A stretch of DNA of 64,000 bases from Coniferiporia sulphurascens (GCA_002794785.1 NBBA01000003.1:1-64000); one strand, 5' to 3'. Counted from the stretch's first letter, positions 24,664 through 38,029 are shown. Numbers and translations: made by a program. The notes: generated by a model not told the origin, from the letters alone.

Positions 24664-26734
24664 CTACACGTCAAACCTAACGATCTGCTCTCTCCCGTTC
24701 CTATCAATCTTCAGCAAACGCTTCGCGACGCACCCGTACAGAGCGCGCGTCTCGAGCGCTTGCCCGCCTCCCATCAGCCCGAGGTTGCTGACGAGGGGCG
24801 ATGGAGACACTCCGCTTGCTCCGATTCCGACGGCCGCGAGCGTCGCCTTCGCCTGCGCGAGTGGCATTGCGTGCTTCGGCGCGGCGGCGAGGAGCGCGAG
24901 CAACAGGTTCGCAGTGAGAATCTGGTGTGCGGTCGGTTGGTTGGGGTCTGCGCTACCTGCGGAAGTGAGGGAAAAGGTGGAGTGTGACGGTGTTGGGGAA
25001 CCAAGTGGGGGAGTCTGTGTGGATAAATTTTGAAGGAGGGCACTGGAGAGGGAAGTAGGTGATTAAAAACTGGTTCTAGTTCCAGATAAGTTAAATTCTC
25101 GTGAGACACGTACATTGTCTCCTTCGCTCGCGGAGGTTTATTAGTAGCCGCGGCAGCGGCAGTGTTGAACGGATGTCCAGGCATAACGATGTCGCCCACC
25201 GTTGACCAGATTTTTGCCTGAAATTTCTTATTATCAATGACTAAATGAGTTTAATTGAAAACGGAATAAACCACGATGCGCTCCACGTCAGTCGTGATCT
25301 TCATTCGCGATTTTCTGTTCGTGCCGGGCGTCGCGGTCACTCCAGACGTCGGCCCAGGTGTCATGGGTTCCGTGCCTGTGTCCGGACCTTCGCGAGGGGG
25401 AGTTGAAGGCACAGCCACTGGCAGGGCTTGCGCACGCCGCGGCGGCGAAGACAGAGGAATTGGGGGCGTTGCTATACACGGCGGCTTAGTGAGCACGATA
25501 GTCCTTTCCTCTTCCCCTTCCTCTAAGATGTCCGACTTATCACGTTGTCGTATTTCCGGAGGAGGTGAAGGTGATGGAGACGCGGCAACCGAGGGAGAAG
25601 GTGACGGTGAAGGCAAAGGCACGAGCGCCGGGTCGATCGGAATTTTGGTGTCCGCCCTCGGCATTGCCGGTTTCTCTTCACTTTTTCGTACCGCTGCAGG
25701 CTCTCGTGGGGCTGGCAATGGCGTTGGTGCACTAGCAAGCGAGTCCATCGAAACATCACCCAGCATACCCATTTCTGCACCCATATGCGCATCAAGCAAC
25801 AGACTGTCGTCCGCGCCTGCTGCTCCGGCGGGAGGGATAAGCAGACTTTGGCGTGCCCTTGAAGGTCTTTTACGCGGGACGGGCTCTGACCAAAAATTGG
25901 CTTCATCCTTGTCCTTCGCGGTGGACGCCTTTGAAATAGCGGGTTTACCGAACTGAGATGGTTTCTGTCTCCTGATGAGAACCTCTTTCTGAGAGCACTG
26001 AACGTCAGGTAGTATGGCGCAGCATCAGGGAGTATGCATACCCTGGCTTTCATTTGCTTGATCCTAAGATTAAGCTCATTAATGCGCTTCTCCTCTTCTC
26101 GCGCTGTCGGAACGGCGGCCGCGCCTGCTTCATCACCCTTACTTAACATTGGACTCTATTCGAGATCAAAGAGAAGTTTGAACTAACTTGATCAGCTGCC
26201 GCGCTCAGCTGAGAAATCTCATTGCGCAGTACATTAAGACGCTCGATGATTGACTCGACCTCCTGTCGGGCGCGGGGCATCGGCCGAATGGACTGGCTAG
26301 TTCCGATTGAGGTAACTGGCATACAAGCGCCGGGAAAAGACTCACTAGCGATCGAGATACCTGAGGGCTGCCTCTGCATAGACCTCCGGCTCCTTCTCCA
26401 GGCGGATGCCTCTCTGCGCGGCTGGTGGACGGCGCAAGGGTGTCGCGCCAGGGAACTCAACGCGGGCAACTTCGTTCTTGTGTACGAGAGATGTATCGGG
26501 GTCGTCACCCGTGGTTGCTGAAGCGACATGCGCGTGTGCTGATGGCTGCGGAAGGAGGGTAAAGAGGCCGAGTTCGGACGCGTCGACATCGCGAGCGAGG
26601 TCGCCGAGCGGGGTGTTGAGGACGGCCCGTACGTAGGGGGAGCCGACGCCGGGTGCTGACGTTTGTAGAGCGGCCGACTGGATTGCCTTTGCCGTGTAGG
26701 AGAAGCGGTCGATATGGTCGAGAAGGGAGGGCAT
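24664..26734 (-). CDS. SPC34: Spc34-like subunit of the DASH/DAM1 kinetochore complex
   Basis: The first exon (26734-26361) encodes LLDHIDRFSYTAKAIQSAAL, then a segment with VRAVLNTPLGDLARDVDASE and LGLF. This is the Spc34 N-terminal pattern: a short helix, then a hydrophobic LxRD.D..E..LF motif. The next exons encode a predicted coiled coil (ARQEVESIIERLNVLRNEIS, then RINELNLRIKQMKAR). After this come a long Pro/Ser linker with two SPSPSPS-like runs (25799-25260) and a C-terminal segment (AKIWSTVGDIVMPGHPF, and at the end ETRALYGCVAKRLLKIDRN). DASH couples kinetochores to spindle microtubules. Budding-yeast Spc34 is about 295 residues; this protein is roughly 550 or more, so the C-terminal half is extra. 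The splice between 26188 and about 26090 is ambiguous (a 32-nt intron, or one of about 95 nt); both keep the frame. Confidence 0.6.
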
Positions 26735-27151
26735 TGTGCTCGAGCGCCGACTCGGACTGCTGCTGCGCTGCGGGGGGATCGGACACAAACGAGCGACGCG
26801 TTTGGCCGGCACACGGCATCGGTCACGTGCCTCTCTCTTTTCGGCAGACCATTCTTCCGAGAGAGAAAAAGTGATGAAAAAAGAAATTACGCGATTCCGA
26901 CTCGCTATGTGCACCGCTCGGCGAAGATTCCCTTTTTAGCTGCGATGATTATCTTAATTCTGATCTGTTGAGTCATATACTATTCTACTTATATACCGGA
27001 GGACATGCCGACAGCTGCAAGGCACGTGACCCGTCCGTTCCTTGCGTCCGTGCGGTATCCAATACCCACTCGCCTCCCAAATGGGACTATAAATCCAGGC
27101 TCGGCCCTCAGCTGCAATGCGTGCTCGATCCTTTTTCCCCCCCGATCCACC
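26735..27151. promoter_or_regulatory. Shared divergent promoter, Spc34-like gene and MFS transporter
   Basis: The two genes start 418 bp apart on opposite strands, so this interval must hold both promoters. The TATAAAT motif at 27088-27094 lies 58 bp upstream of the MFS start and is a plausible TATA box for that gene. I see no palindromic operator-like site with confidence. Confidence 0.5.
27088..27094 (+). promoter_or_regulatory. TATA box of the MFS transporter gene
   Basis: TATAAAT lies 58 bp upstream of the ATG at 27152, a normal spacing for a TATA-containing fungal promoter with a short leader. Confidence 0.5.
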
Positions 27152-29421
27152 ATGTCCTCCCCAGACGCCTCCGTCTTGGCGCACGACGAGCTCGGTGTTC
27201 CCGTGACCCGCACGCTCACAGAGACAGAAATTAAGACACTTGCCGAAGAGCCTCCCCAGCCCCTCAAGGCCGCACCCGCCGACGTAGAGAAAGGGGACAA
27301 AGAAAAACATGCACCTGGCTCAGGCTGGAAAGATGGGGAAGTCCACGAAATTCCGCACAAGTGAGTCTGCCTGTATGCACCATGCCTATTAGCGTCGCTG
27401 ACTAACGGTTCCCCGCAATTCAGTAACATGAAGATTGTGTTCCCTGGGTAAGTTCGACACTCCAAGTTCGCACCTTCCGTCATCTAACTCTTCTATTCAG
27501 TCTCATGTTAACAGGTCCGTTCCGCGTTACTCAGCTCCCGTACCGTTCTTACATTTTCCGCAGTGTTCCTAGCCGCGTTGGATCAGACGATTGCCGCCGT
27601 AGCACTGCCTACAATTGTCAAGGACATTGGTGGGGAGTCTGGTTACAGTTGGGTCGGTAGCGCATACCTTTTAAGTAATACCTTTTCTCTCATCTAAAAC
27701 GTATATCGGTTGCTAACTGACTGTCCCTTGCAGTGTCTGCGTGTAAGACCCCCTCTTCTTGACTTTTTATATTTAGTTCGCTCATTATATCTCTCAGGCC
27801 TGAGTCCGTTGTATGGAAGGCTGTCCGACATTATCGGCCGCAAGCCGATCCTTTTCGTCTCAATTGGCATTTTCTTGGTTGGTTCCGCACTGTGCGGCGC
27901 GGCACAGTCTTTCATATGGCTCGCGCTTTGCCGTGGTCTGCAAGGTATTGGTGGCGGAGGAATTATGCAAATGGTTGTTATCACTATTTCGGATATCAGT
28001 GAGTATTCTCTTCCCTTCAACATGCCGTAAAATTTTTAACATTATCTTTTTAGCTTCCCTTGAGGAGCGAGGAAAATATGGTGGGTTGATTGGAGCAACT
28101 TGGGGTATTGCTAGTGTGGTCGGGCCGCTCGTTGGAGGAGTCTTCGCGGACCACGTCTCCTGGCGCTGGTGCTTCTGGATCAACTTGCCAACCGGCGGCG
28201 TGGCGGCGGCTATTCTGCTCTTCTTCCTGCACCTAAACCCCACTAAGAAGCGCCCGGTGCGCGAGGTCGCTTCCACATTTGACTTCGCCGGTCTATTCCT
28301 GTTCGCGGCAGGCATTGTCCTTCTGCTCATCGGGTTTCAGGGCGCGGAGACAGCCAAGAAGGGCTGGGCGGCGGCACAGACGCTCGCACCGCTTATTATC
28401 GGCATAGCACTCCTCATTGTGGGTGCCATCAACGAGGTCTACACTACCAAGCAGCCTATCATTCCGCCGCGCCTGTTTAAGACGCGCACGACGGCCGCAA
28501 TCCTCATATCCGTGCTCTTGCACTCGTTCACATTCTTCGGCGCGAGCTATTACGTTCCGCTGTATTTCCAAGTGCTCGGTTCGAATGCGACGATGGCCGG
28601 TGTGCGCCAGCTGCCTTTGTCCCTTGGATCGGCACTCTTCGCCATCATTAGCGGCTTAATCGTCTCAAAAACCGGTCGCTACCGACCCGTAATGTGGGCG
28701 GGCTGGTTCATCATGACGCTTGGTTATGGATTGATGATCATGCTGGAGGAAAACACAAGCTCCGGGAAACAGGAGGTCTACCTCCTGATTGCAGGAATCG
28801 GCATTGGCTGCCTTTTCCAGCCGCCATTAATTGGTTTACAGGCATCCATGCCTCTTAAAGATATGGCGACAAGCACAGCAACCTTTACGCTTCTTCGGTA
28901 CGGCGCTTCCGTTTTTGTTATTTCCCTCTTTTGATACTCATTGTATGCATCGCCTTCAGAACGCTCGGGGGCACTGTAGGCATCTCTGTAGGTGATACGA
29001 TATTCTCTACGCAGGTCGCCAAGCGACTGGCAAAGATTCCGGGATACACGGCGACGGGCGGGTCTGCGATCACTAGCTACACTGGTCTTTCTAAGATTGA
29101 GCCTGAGTCCCTCCGCCAGCAAGTTCTACATGCCTACACGCGGAGTCTTGCGACGATATACATCGTTGCTGTGCCGCTTGCCTTCGTTGGTCTCGTTTGC
29201 AGTACGTCTCCTTCACTACAAACATGTTATTCGGTTCGTCCTTTCTTGCGTGTACTGACTTTTTTTCTTCCCCTCCAGCGTTAATGTTACGCGAGTACTC
29301 GTTGAAACGCACCGTCGACCGCAGTGCACAGAAGCCCGACGCGCCGAAGGATGCTGGTGATACAGTTGCCCAATCAGCGCGTACGAGTTCCGAAAAAGTG
29401 GCTGAGGCTCCATCGACATGA
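27152..29421 (+). CDS. MFS drug/solute exporter, DHA2-type with about 14 membrane helices
   Basis: Nine exons (27152-27360, 27424-27447, 27501-27514, 27564-27674, 27734-27742, 27798-27998, 28054-28897, 28960-29201, 29279-29421) give 598 residues. The cytosolic N-terminus is charged. The first helix carries [20 protein letters not shown], matching motif D1 of the DHA family. Motif A follows as [11 protein letters not shown], the helix 4 Arg lies in [14 protein letters not shown], and motif C is the Gly/Pro-rich [12 protein letters not shown]. The pattern and length fit the DHA2 branch of H+-coupled exporters of drugs, toxins and metabolites at the plasma membrane or vacuole. The substrate cannot be told. 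Exons of 9, 14 and 24 nt encode part of the first helices; they are needed for a continuous D1-to-A region. Confidence 0.93.
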
Positions 29422-30410
29422 CAGATCAAGATTACTGAATTTACGCCCGTGTGACGCTATCTTATTTCATCGTAGTTTTACATCTTCCCTCGCGTTAGAC
29501 ATTTACTTGCATGCTTATGGTCTCCGTCTGCATCACATCGTACATACATGCCTACCCCCCACTCCCACACTCATCGTTTATATTGATTAGTTCCTCTCCC
29601 CCTTCCTCTCTCTCTCTTTTCCTATTTTCTCTGGTTTCGTATTTTCTTTGGAACCTAATCTGGCGGAGCGTATGTAGTTTTTAGGGGCTTCGGTCCGTGG
29701 ATTTCCACATAGATTTATAAAAATGCGCATATATTCAATAATGGAATTGTGGAGAAGCGTGAGGTCATGATGTCAAATGAGCCACATGATATTGATTGCG
29801 GCATCGTCTTTTGCGTCCAGTGAAAGAGGAGGGACGGACATCGATCGGTAAGCAGGACCATGTATTCGAGTTGACCAAATAAGGGGGCCTGGAACTTGAA
29901 ATATACAGCGCTGGCACATGCTTCACCGGGGTCCTTCCAGCGCAACGATTTACTTGTTGGACCGCAGCAGAAACCAATAGGTACAGGTAATTATGTAGAC
30001 GGTACTAGTGGCGGCGAACGCCTGTTGTCTCGCAGACCAGAAACCCGAGGTTCTATACACGACACTGCGTAAGTAACACTAAAAAAGCCAGAGGACGGGA
30101 TGCTACAGAAAAACAAATTAGCAAGAGATCCGAAGAAGTTGAAATCGGCGAAGGACGAAAAGGGGAATATTTGAAACACACTGAAGGTTGAATGCACAAG
30201 GAAAACTAGGGTCCGGAGGGAGGGGCGACCCGGGCGCGAATAAAACTAATGCAAGAACGGAATGGAAAAGAAAGAGGACCTTCAGTGCACCAGTCAAATA
30301 GACAAATAATATAAAAAGCGATGGAGGCACAGAAGAGGGCCGAGTAAGCTGGATATAGAAGTCGAAAAAAACAACACAAAGAACGACTAGATACATCATT
30401 AAATCGAATA
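29422..30410. other. Convergent intergenic region with long 3' UTRs
   Basis: This lies between the stops of the MFS transporter and the DOCK gene. It is pyrimidine-rich at 29590-29650 and purine-rich at 30100-30400, which is consistent with the 3' UTRs of convergent transcripts. Minus-strand open frames here are hydrophobic strings without motifs and are not annotated. Confidence 0.55.
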
Positions 30411-33400
30411 TCACCCGTCACGCGCATACCGCCCGAAGTTCAAGCTTCCGAGGCGCGAGAAACGGCCCTTGATCGAACCGACACTAGTCCCGACTCCCGA
30501 CGTTATTAACGACGCCGCCCCGCTCGCGATGGTGCCTGCACCAGGCAGCGTCGAGCCGAGATTAACGATCGACCCTTGCGGAGAACCCGCAGAGAGCGAA
30601 CCACTGCCTCCTGCCAGTCCTGACCCGGACTCCGTTCCCTGACCAGGCCCAGAGGCAAGGCCGAGGAATCCATGCCGCGTGAGATGTGCAAGATTGCGCT
30701 GCAGCGGGGTCTGCTTATTGTACGGCACAGGAATTGCTGCCGTATGTGCAGAAGTGCCAGAAGAAGCTCCAGCGCCAGAAGGTCCCCCGTCCGCCGCAGT
30801 TTGCGTGCGCAAAGAGCGCGGTGATGCGGGAGGGGGTGTGATGACTGGGCGACCTAGCTGCAGTGGCGGAATGTAGAAGTTCCTTGACGGCACTGTCGTC
30901 CCTGTCACATTGGACGCCTGTGAACGGTTGCGCTCGTGTAGATGGGCCAGAGAGCCCTGTCCTTGGGGCGGGTATGTTGCGGATGGAGAAACGGAAGGAG
31001 TCGAGGGAGAAGCGTCCACGGATAATCGACGAATTTCGTCCGGGAAGTTCTTACGGAAGAACCGTTCCAGCGTGTCATGGAAGGACATCATTTCGGGGGG
31101 ACATAAGGACCCGTGCAGCTTTAGACAGCGATCAATGATGCGGACCTAATCAAAAATGTTTAGGAATGCACTTGTTATAGATTATATGGATAAACTTACC
31201 TGATCATCAATCACCTCTTTAAGTTTTTGGACTAGCTCTGCACGGCTCGGATTTTGCACGAGATATTCAGGAGACAGGAATGTTTCGCGATATAACGGAA
31301 TGCCAACGTTAACAGGAGCGTCGACGACATTATTCAAAGCCATAGAAAGGGCGTTCGTCGGAACAGCTTGTCCCGTCTTTGCCAAAGTCGAATATCTGGC
31401 CCTCAGCATACTTAGTTCGTCCGTCTTCTCTAGTACGTCATTCAGTGCACTCTCGACTGGGGAGATTTCCGTCGTCTGGATTTCTACAACCTCAGAACGC
31501 CTGAGGACTGTCGGGAAAGTCTCCTCCGTAGTAAAGTAGGCCTTCAGAATCCATGTCTCCTCATCTCCGTTCGGGCCGGTTCTTTGTACAGGTCGCTGGC
31601 AACTGAATACGTTTATTGCGCTGATAGAGTTTAGAAACAGTGAGTATATTTCGACGGCCATGAGATTATATGAACGCACCTGTGCTCATAGTACGTCCGG
31701 ACAGCTGTGGGAACATCCGGATTGTTGAAAATGGGAAGTGTCTTGTCTGGCTCTGGGAATACTGCGGTACATTGAATATACTGATCAGTTCCAAAGCGAA
31801 TGTCCACGGGCGGGTCACCCGCTATCCTCAAAAGCTGCGATCCTGGATGCTTGTTCAGCATCCGTTCGCAGAAGGCCCCGAACTTTTCCCACTCATAACC
31901 ACGATACTATAAAGCAATAAGGCCGCGACCCTCACAAGAAATACCTAAGCACTTACAATAAACTGCTTATTCCGTATGGCAACAGGGAATGTACCGTAGA
32001 AAGCGACCCTGAAATAATCAGGGTAGTACCTCTGTTCATTGACAATACGCTCGAGAAGTGCGGCTTTGTGTCTGAGAATCTCAGCCAGACGAGAGCTGTT
32101 CCAAAAAAAAGTTGTAGAATATATGCGATGTAAACTTCGGGATTTACGTACTAATTATACGTGATCTCCGAATGCTGATAGGCCAGTTCATTGCAGATTT
32201 CCACTGCACCTTCCCAAGCCCTGCCCTTCCCTACTCAAGTACATTAGTACATAATTTTTTGAGTTAAATTCAACGAACCAAGATAGTCCAGAATTAAGAG
32301 GCACAATGTCTCTTTGCGATGGAACTGAGATTGACGCGGAAGACCGAGATCTTCCATAGGCTCCACAAACGAAGTGAGGTCCCATTCATGTAGATCCGAA
32401 TGTAACTTCAAAGTCAATGCAGCCTCGACGTAGTTCTGACTTTGAAGATGCATCTGTATGAACTGGGTGAGTCATGCACCGAGATAATTGGTTCAGCGGG
32501 CTTACATTCACGAGCTGGTGGACGTATTTGATATAAATTTCGTCCCGGCCAATGCGACGAATGAAGTTCATTAAGCGGAGCTGTAGATCTGCGTAAGCGC
32601 TTGTATAGAGGTTTGAAGTGTCAAAACAAAACCTACTGTTGCGATGACCCTATCATCCGCAAATTCTTCACCCTCAGGAAGAGCTCGAACGTTTAGGAGC
32701 AACTCCAAGAATAGATCCACAGAATTTAGGAAGCTAGATACTCGCTGCCGCAATTGCTCATCAACGAAGGATGAGTCAAACAGGTGGCGAAGTTGACCGA
32801 TGAAGAACGTCCGAGAAATGTCGTCGCCCTTGCTATCCGACATAAAGAAAGTGTCCAGCTTGTTCACCAGCTCATTCTCGATGTCGTCAAAGTTCTGCGA
32901 AATGTGGTACTCGGAGACAATCATACTATACAAAATTTGGACGGCATTGTTTCGCAGCTGGTCGTGGTGACTGAGGCAGAGGTTGACAACGTGCCCCACC
33001 AGAACATTCATCGCGACTTGGTAGCCCTGCTTAAGGGGTTAACAACGCATAAGTCAGGATCGGATAATTGCTTACACCGTATCTTGTAACAATTCCTGCA
33101 TCAGCCGAGACTTGCTCAGGCCATCCGAGAGCTTCCCATAACCGAAGCAATATAGCAGCACCATCGCCACGGATGTCCCCTGCCAGGCGCCATACAGCTC
33201 TTCGTTTCTAGTGAAACAAGTTTATAATCAGTTATACACCAACAATGAAGTTCCATAAATCTCACCTGCGGGCTGAACTCCTCGATGACAAGTTGGTCTG
33301 AGGATAACAGCTTGAGTAACATATGCAACACCTCTCTCCACAGTCCCGAATTAAACTGGTAAGCCTCTTCCTGCTCTGGAATGAAATCACGTTCGAGCAG

Positions 33401-36400
33401 ACGTGCTACTGGGTCTGCCATCTTGATCAATACCTTATGAGCTAGGATGCTGACGTTGAGCCAAGTGCTAGGGAACGCCTCATTGTCGAGAATCGAACAT
33501 GAGACTTTAAGGAATATAGAAATGAGATTGGCGAAATTGTCTTTGCCCTCAATTTCGAGGCTCGACTCAAGGAAATTGAAGATGTCCTTCTTGGGCGAGG
33601 AGAGCACGAGCACGAGGAAGACGACGGCAATCTCAGCAAGCGTACAATTGAATACGGTAACCTGCACTGAGGGTGTGGAGGCGGCGGAAACTTCTCGCTC
33701 GGTGTTTGGCGCGTGTGAGAAAAGGGAAAATGGATATGACTCGGGGAAGCTGACAGGAACAGAAGCAGCCAATGCCTGTCCTGAGCGAGTCCGCTCTAAT
33801 GCACCCAAGGACTCTTGGTTTTGAAATTCCCTATATGAGTCAAGTAACCTTGTTTGAAGAAAGCGACGAGGATTAGCCAAAAACACAATAAGAAATATGA
33901 ATATTGGGTCCTCACCTCGGCATAAGGGATAGAAGATATTCAACATTGTCCTGCTCTTGTCTTAACAGGTTACGATCGGATGCGGTCGTCGGGTCAACTA
34001 AATTCTGCTGTAGCCTATCGAGCATGACCGCAATAATTGTCACGCAGAGGCGGATACTTTCCAGCCAGCCAACCCTTGCATTATCACGCGCATTCTCCGA
34101 GTCTCCAGGCTGCGTCTGTGTATACTCGTCAAAACGGCCAAAGTGGGGCTTGATCCAAATGACAACGGCTTCAACAAGCAGCGAGCGACTCCGCGGGATA
34201 CCAAACAGGAAGCCTTTGACGACTTGCAAATACATGATGAGCTTCCAGATTGCGATCTTCCCCTTGGCGGACGCGACAGAATTTGCAAATCCCGTGACGA
34301 TGGATACGAGCTCAACGTTCTGGAAGACCTTAGCAAGTTCAGGTAAGATGGACGTGAAGTGCTGTAATGCAATTGTCTGCGTGCCGATGATCGATGCGGG
34401 TGTGGTTGTTGACATCATGCGGTTCACCTCCGTTAAGTGCGTCTGTAGCTCACGCTTAAATGCCATCTCAAGATGCTCCGCGGTGGCACCGCCTGCAATA
34501 CCGACTTCTTTCGACTTCTGTAGCTCGCGAGAGCGAACGATAAACTTGAAAAGATAGTGCCAAACTTTAAGGGCGGCGCGTAAGGACATAGCCGTCTCTG
34601 CTGCAGTAGGGTTCGTCAGCAGGCTATTCATAGATTGGATCATGTGCAGCGCTGCGGACGAGCAGTTAAAGTGCTTCTCGATGTAAACGTCCAGAACTGG
34701 CTGGAAATTACTGAACCTTCGATCCTGGACAATGCCGAGGACCGTGACGAGGGCATTAAAGACAAGATGGTCCATCTCTCCCGCAACGTTATTCTGCGAG
34801 ACCAGAATAGCGAATAGAGAATCGAAGATGTCGCGGAGGAACTTCACAATCTCCACTTCACCCACAAATGTGAACTTAGACAAGATTGTAGAGAGCACAT
34901 CGCGATCGTGGATCTGGTCCCAATTTAGCAGACTCAGCAGAACTTGGTTCTGGGTGAACTTCGTCGAGCATAGTGATGACCGGATGGTCAAGCTATCGCG
35001 AATGGGTGGACATGATCTGAACAAATCTGCATCAATTTGCAAACTTTCCATTCTCTGACCACCTGTTGTCCAAGGCAATCTTGAGAGATATGTTTCCGGA
35101 GAGATCTGGTTGGGCCCTGTAATGCGATATAAGACCAATGTATGACTCCCGTCTTCCAGGAACGCCCGTGCATCGGGAAGGAGAGGCAAGTAGGCGAATG
35201 CGCTCGGTCGCTCAAGGTCGTTACCAACGCGCGATGAAGGTCTGTCTCTCGCGCTACGATGGCGGAACGTGAAGTACAGATGCCAATTGGGTGGGCCATT
35301 AAGTGGGAGCTGCAGCTTCATAAGCTCGCCGAACGTTGGCACATTGTTGCGTAGGAAAACCATCGAATGAAATTGCGTCACAGCGGGTTCACCACTACCT
35401 TGGGAAATGCCGCGCTCGACAGTATTGCCCAGGTGGTCTCGTAGCTCAACGGTGACTTGTACGTTGTTACTGGAAGCCGAAATCGAGCCCCGGGCGAAGT
35501 TTGTGACACTAAGTCGCGCACTGCTGCCTGCAGAGAAAAATTCACCGCTCCATAATTTTATGTACATCTCGTTGCGGATATCCCCCGGGAAAACGACGTC
35601 CGGAAAGCCGAGTCGTTGAGTTATTGGAGCGCTAATGAGTAGAGATGAATTCTCCCGCACGATCGTCTTCGCGTCTCCATGGAAAATCTTGATCGACACG
35701 GCTAGCATTTCTGCTCTGCAAAACAGGTCAGATACGAAGAAGAAAAATTATTATATAAATAGTCGTACCTAGGTGACTTCTCGAACTCCTTGCTGTTATT
35801 AGCAATGATGTCCTGATGAAGCATCGAATATACAGCTTCATTAGTAGGAACATATATGGGCATGGTATGCTCTCTTGTTGACTCAAGATGGTCTTTGGAA
35901 AATTCCCTCAGTTGGGCCAGTTCAAGCACCGCACAGCCGAAGGGACGCCTGAACTGGCATGAAGGCGCGCCTTCTGGGATAGAACCCAACCGAGCCATAG
36001 TTGCGGATGAGTAGTTCCCATTCGGTGTAGCAGGTGAATCCCAACGGCCTGAGACAACACCGTCCCTGACAGAGCCTTCCGATCCTCGCCGAGGGTTCTC
36101 AACAGGCATCCCGGAGTTGAAGTTATTTGTGATTTTTAGAGCGCCGGTGCGAATAATCTTGCAAACTAGATATATAGATTCTTGGACGTCCGCCTGAACA
36201 AGGTCAGTAAACAGGGTGCGTATGCGGGCCGATGGATCTCGTGCAAGAACACCATTATGATTGAGCACGACACAGAAGTCCTCCGTCACGAAGCGCATGT
36301 CGTTTTTGTTGTACAGGGAGAAGTACAATTCGGCAGTCTCGCCAGGTGAACATGGAGACGCTACGAATGCACGCAAGTCGAGGAAGACATGGTAGAATTT

Positions 36401-37738
36401 CGCGGATGCAGGCTTTGTTGGTTGAGGTGGAGCCAATGAACCCAGCAAACGAGAATTGCCTCGCGGTCTGTTGTGTTCAGGGAAGACGGAGTTTGCGGGC
36501 GTAGGTGCGGGAACAACAGAAGTATACTCTGCAGCGGCGCTTAGCGCCGGCACTTTTGAGACCGCAGAAGGGTCAGGCGATACGTCCATGTACGCCAGAG
36601 CCACTTGCATTGCATACATTCGCACCGCGCTCACCCAGCTCCGAGGGTCTATCTCGCCCTCAACATCGACAGTGACAAGTCCCCCCCAAGTCGGGTGACG
36701 GACGATAACGTCTAGGCCTTGCACGACGTTCCCGCTCACAAGTCGGCCTACACAGTCGCGCCTCAGGCTTACAGTCTCTTCTGCGCTAAGCGTTTGTGCA
36801 AGGAGCTGGCGACGGCCAAGATGTAGTGCCTCGATGTGATCGCGCACGATATAAAACAACTTGTAGTCGCGGCGCGCGAGGTATAAAAACATGAGGTTGT
36901 GCCATTCGCGCAACGCAGACGCGATCTCGTCGATGATAGGTTGCACCTGGCCGGACGCAGTGTCGTCACCCGACTTGAGTGATGGACGCGGGGGTAATGG
37001 CTTGAATGACTGAGACTCCGAGGGTGATACAGAACGGACACTAGGGGGGTAGACAGGCAGGCCTGCGCGTGAAGAGTTGGCCTGGTCGGGCGGTGGTCCG
37101 AGCCTGAAAGACTTGCGCCCGGGCGCTTGCTCCGTATCCTCGTCCTCCTCCCTGAGGGTCTCCATTTCGCGGTTCTTTTCCTTGGCCCACGGTTGATACT
37201 GATCCTTGCTACCATTGACCTGAGAGGCGACGTCTGCAAGACGCCCCTCCGCGTCGGAGAGCTCATCGCGGACGTGGATGTGTGAAGCGGGGAAGATGCC
37301 TATGAAAACCTGCTGGAGTTCGGCTGCATTGGACGCCTTGGAAGAGGACGGGTCGGAGGCGGGTGCCCAATTGACAGGCGGACGCCGTGTTGTGCAAACA
37401 ACATACCTGTTATAATACGCATATTAAAGTATTGGGCGACAGAATGGGCGGTGTACAAGCATGAGCACGCACCCTCTATACCAGACACCATCACACTCCT
37501 TGCCCTTTGGTGTGTATTTCTCGAAGGCATAGATCTCATCCCCGACCTCGAGAGAGACTACATCTCTGTGGGTGAATTCATGCTCCGAGCCCTCTGTGAC
37601 TGTCGAGCTGCGAGCGGTGCGTCCAGATACGCGAGTGTCCCGTTGGGAGGGCGAGAGTGGGTGGACGGCGTAGCCGTATACGATGAGGGAGAGAGGCTCC
37701 CATACGCCGCGGCGCTGGGTCGCCGACGACGGCAGCAT
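30411..37738 (-). CDS. DCK1: DOCK-family Rac guanine-nucleotide exchange factor (Dck1-like)
   Basis: A very large multi-exon gene. The N-terminal SH3 domain spans an intron (EVGDEIYAFEKY, then GVWYRG joined to YVV, later GIFPASHIHV). A helical region with long disordered inserts follows. The DHR-1 lipid-binding C2-like domain lies at about 35580-35130 (NEMYIKLWSGEFFSAGS, then WHLYFTFRHRSA). A long armadillo-like helical stretch occupies 34900-32600, and the catalytic DHR-2 domain lies at about 32580-31100 (YRGYEWEKFGAFCERML, later ESALNDVLEKTDELSMLRAR). DHR-2 domains load GTP on Rac or Cdc42. In yeast, Dck1 acts with the ELMO homologue Lmo1 to activate Rho5, and filamentous fungi use it in polarised growth. 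The C-terminal tail is Ser/Gly/Pro-rich and disordered. It is divergent from the WDR83 gene. Exon borders were not all resolved. Confidence 0.92.
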
Positions 37739-38029
37739 GGACGAGGCAGTTCGAAATCAAGCGAGCGAAGAAGCCGACCGGCGACTAGTAAGTAAGTAGT
37801 GTAGTTTAGTGTTGTTTTCGGGGAGTGTGGAAGCTGAACTCTGACGCGTCGGTCCTTGCGTTCCCCGTTTGTAGCGTCGACGGCGACGACTTTACTTTTG
37901 CGCTGACGACAATTGCTATCAATTAAAAGGCTATCCGGTCTTGATCACAGTAGCTGTGCTACTACTCTGAAGCCTACAAGCAACCCAGCCGAGCCCGTGT
38001 CTCGCCACCCGCCTCTTACTTGAGAATTA
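37739..38029. promoter_or_regulatory. Shared divergent promoter, DOCK GEF and WDR83
   Basis: Only 291 bp separate the two start codons on opposite strands, so this is a candidate bidirectional promoter. No TATA box is evident. Confidence 0.4.
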
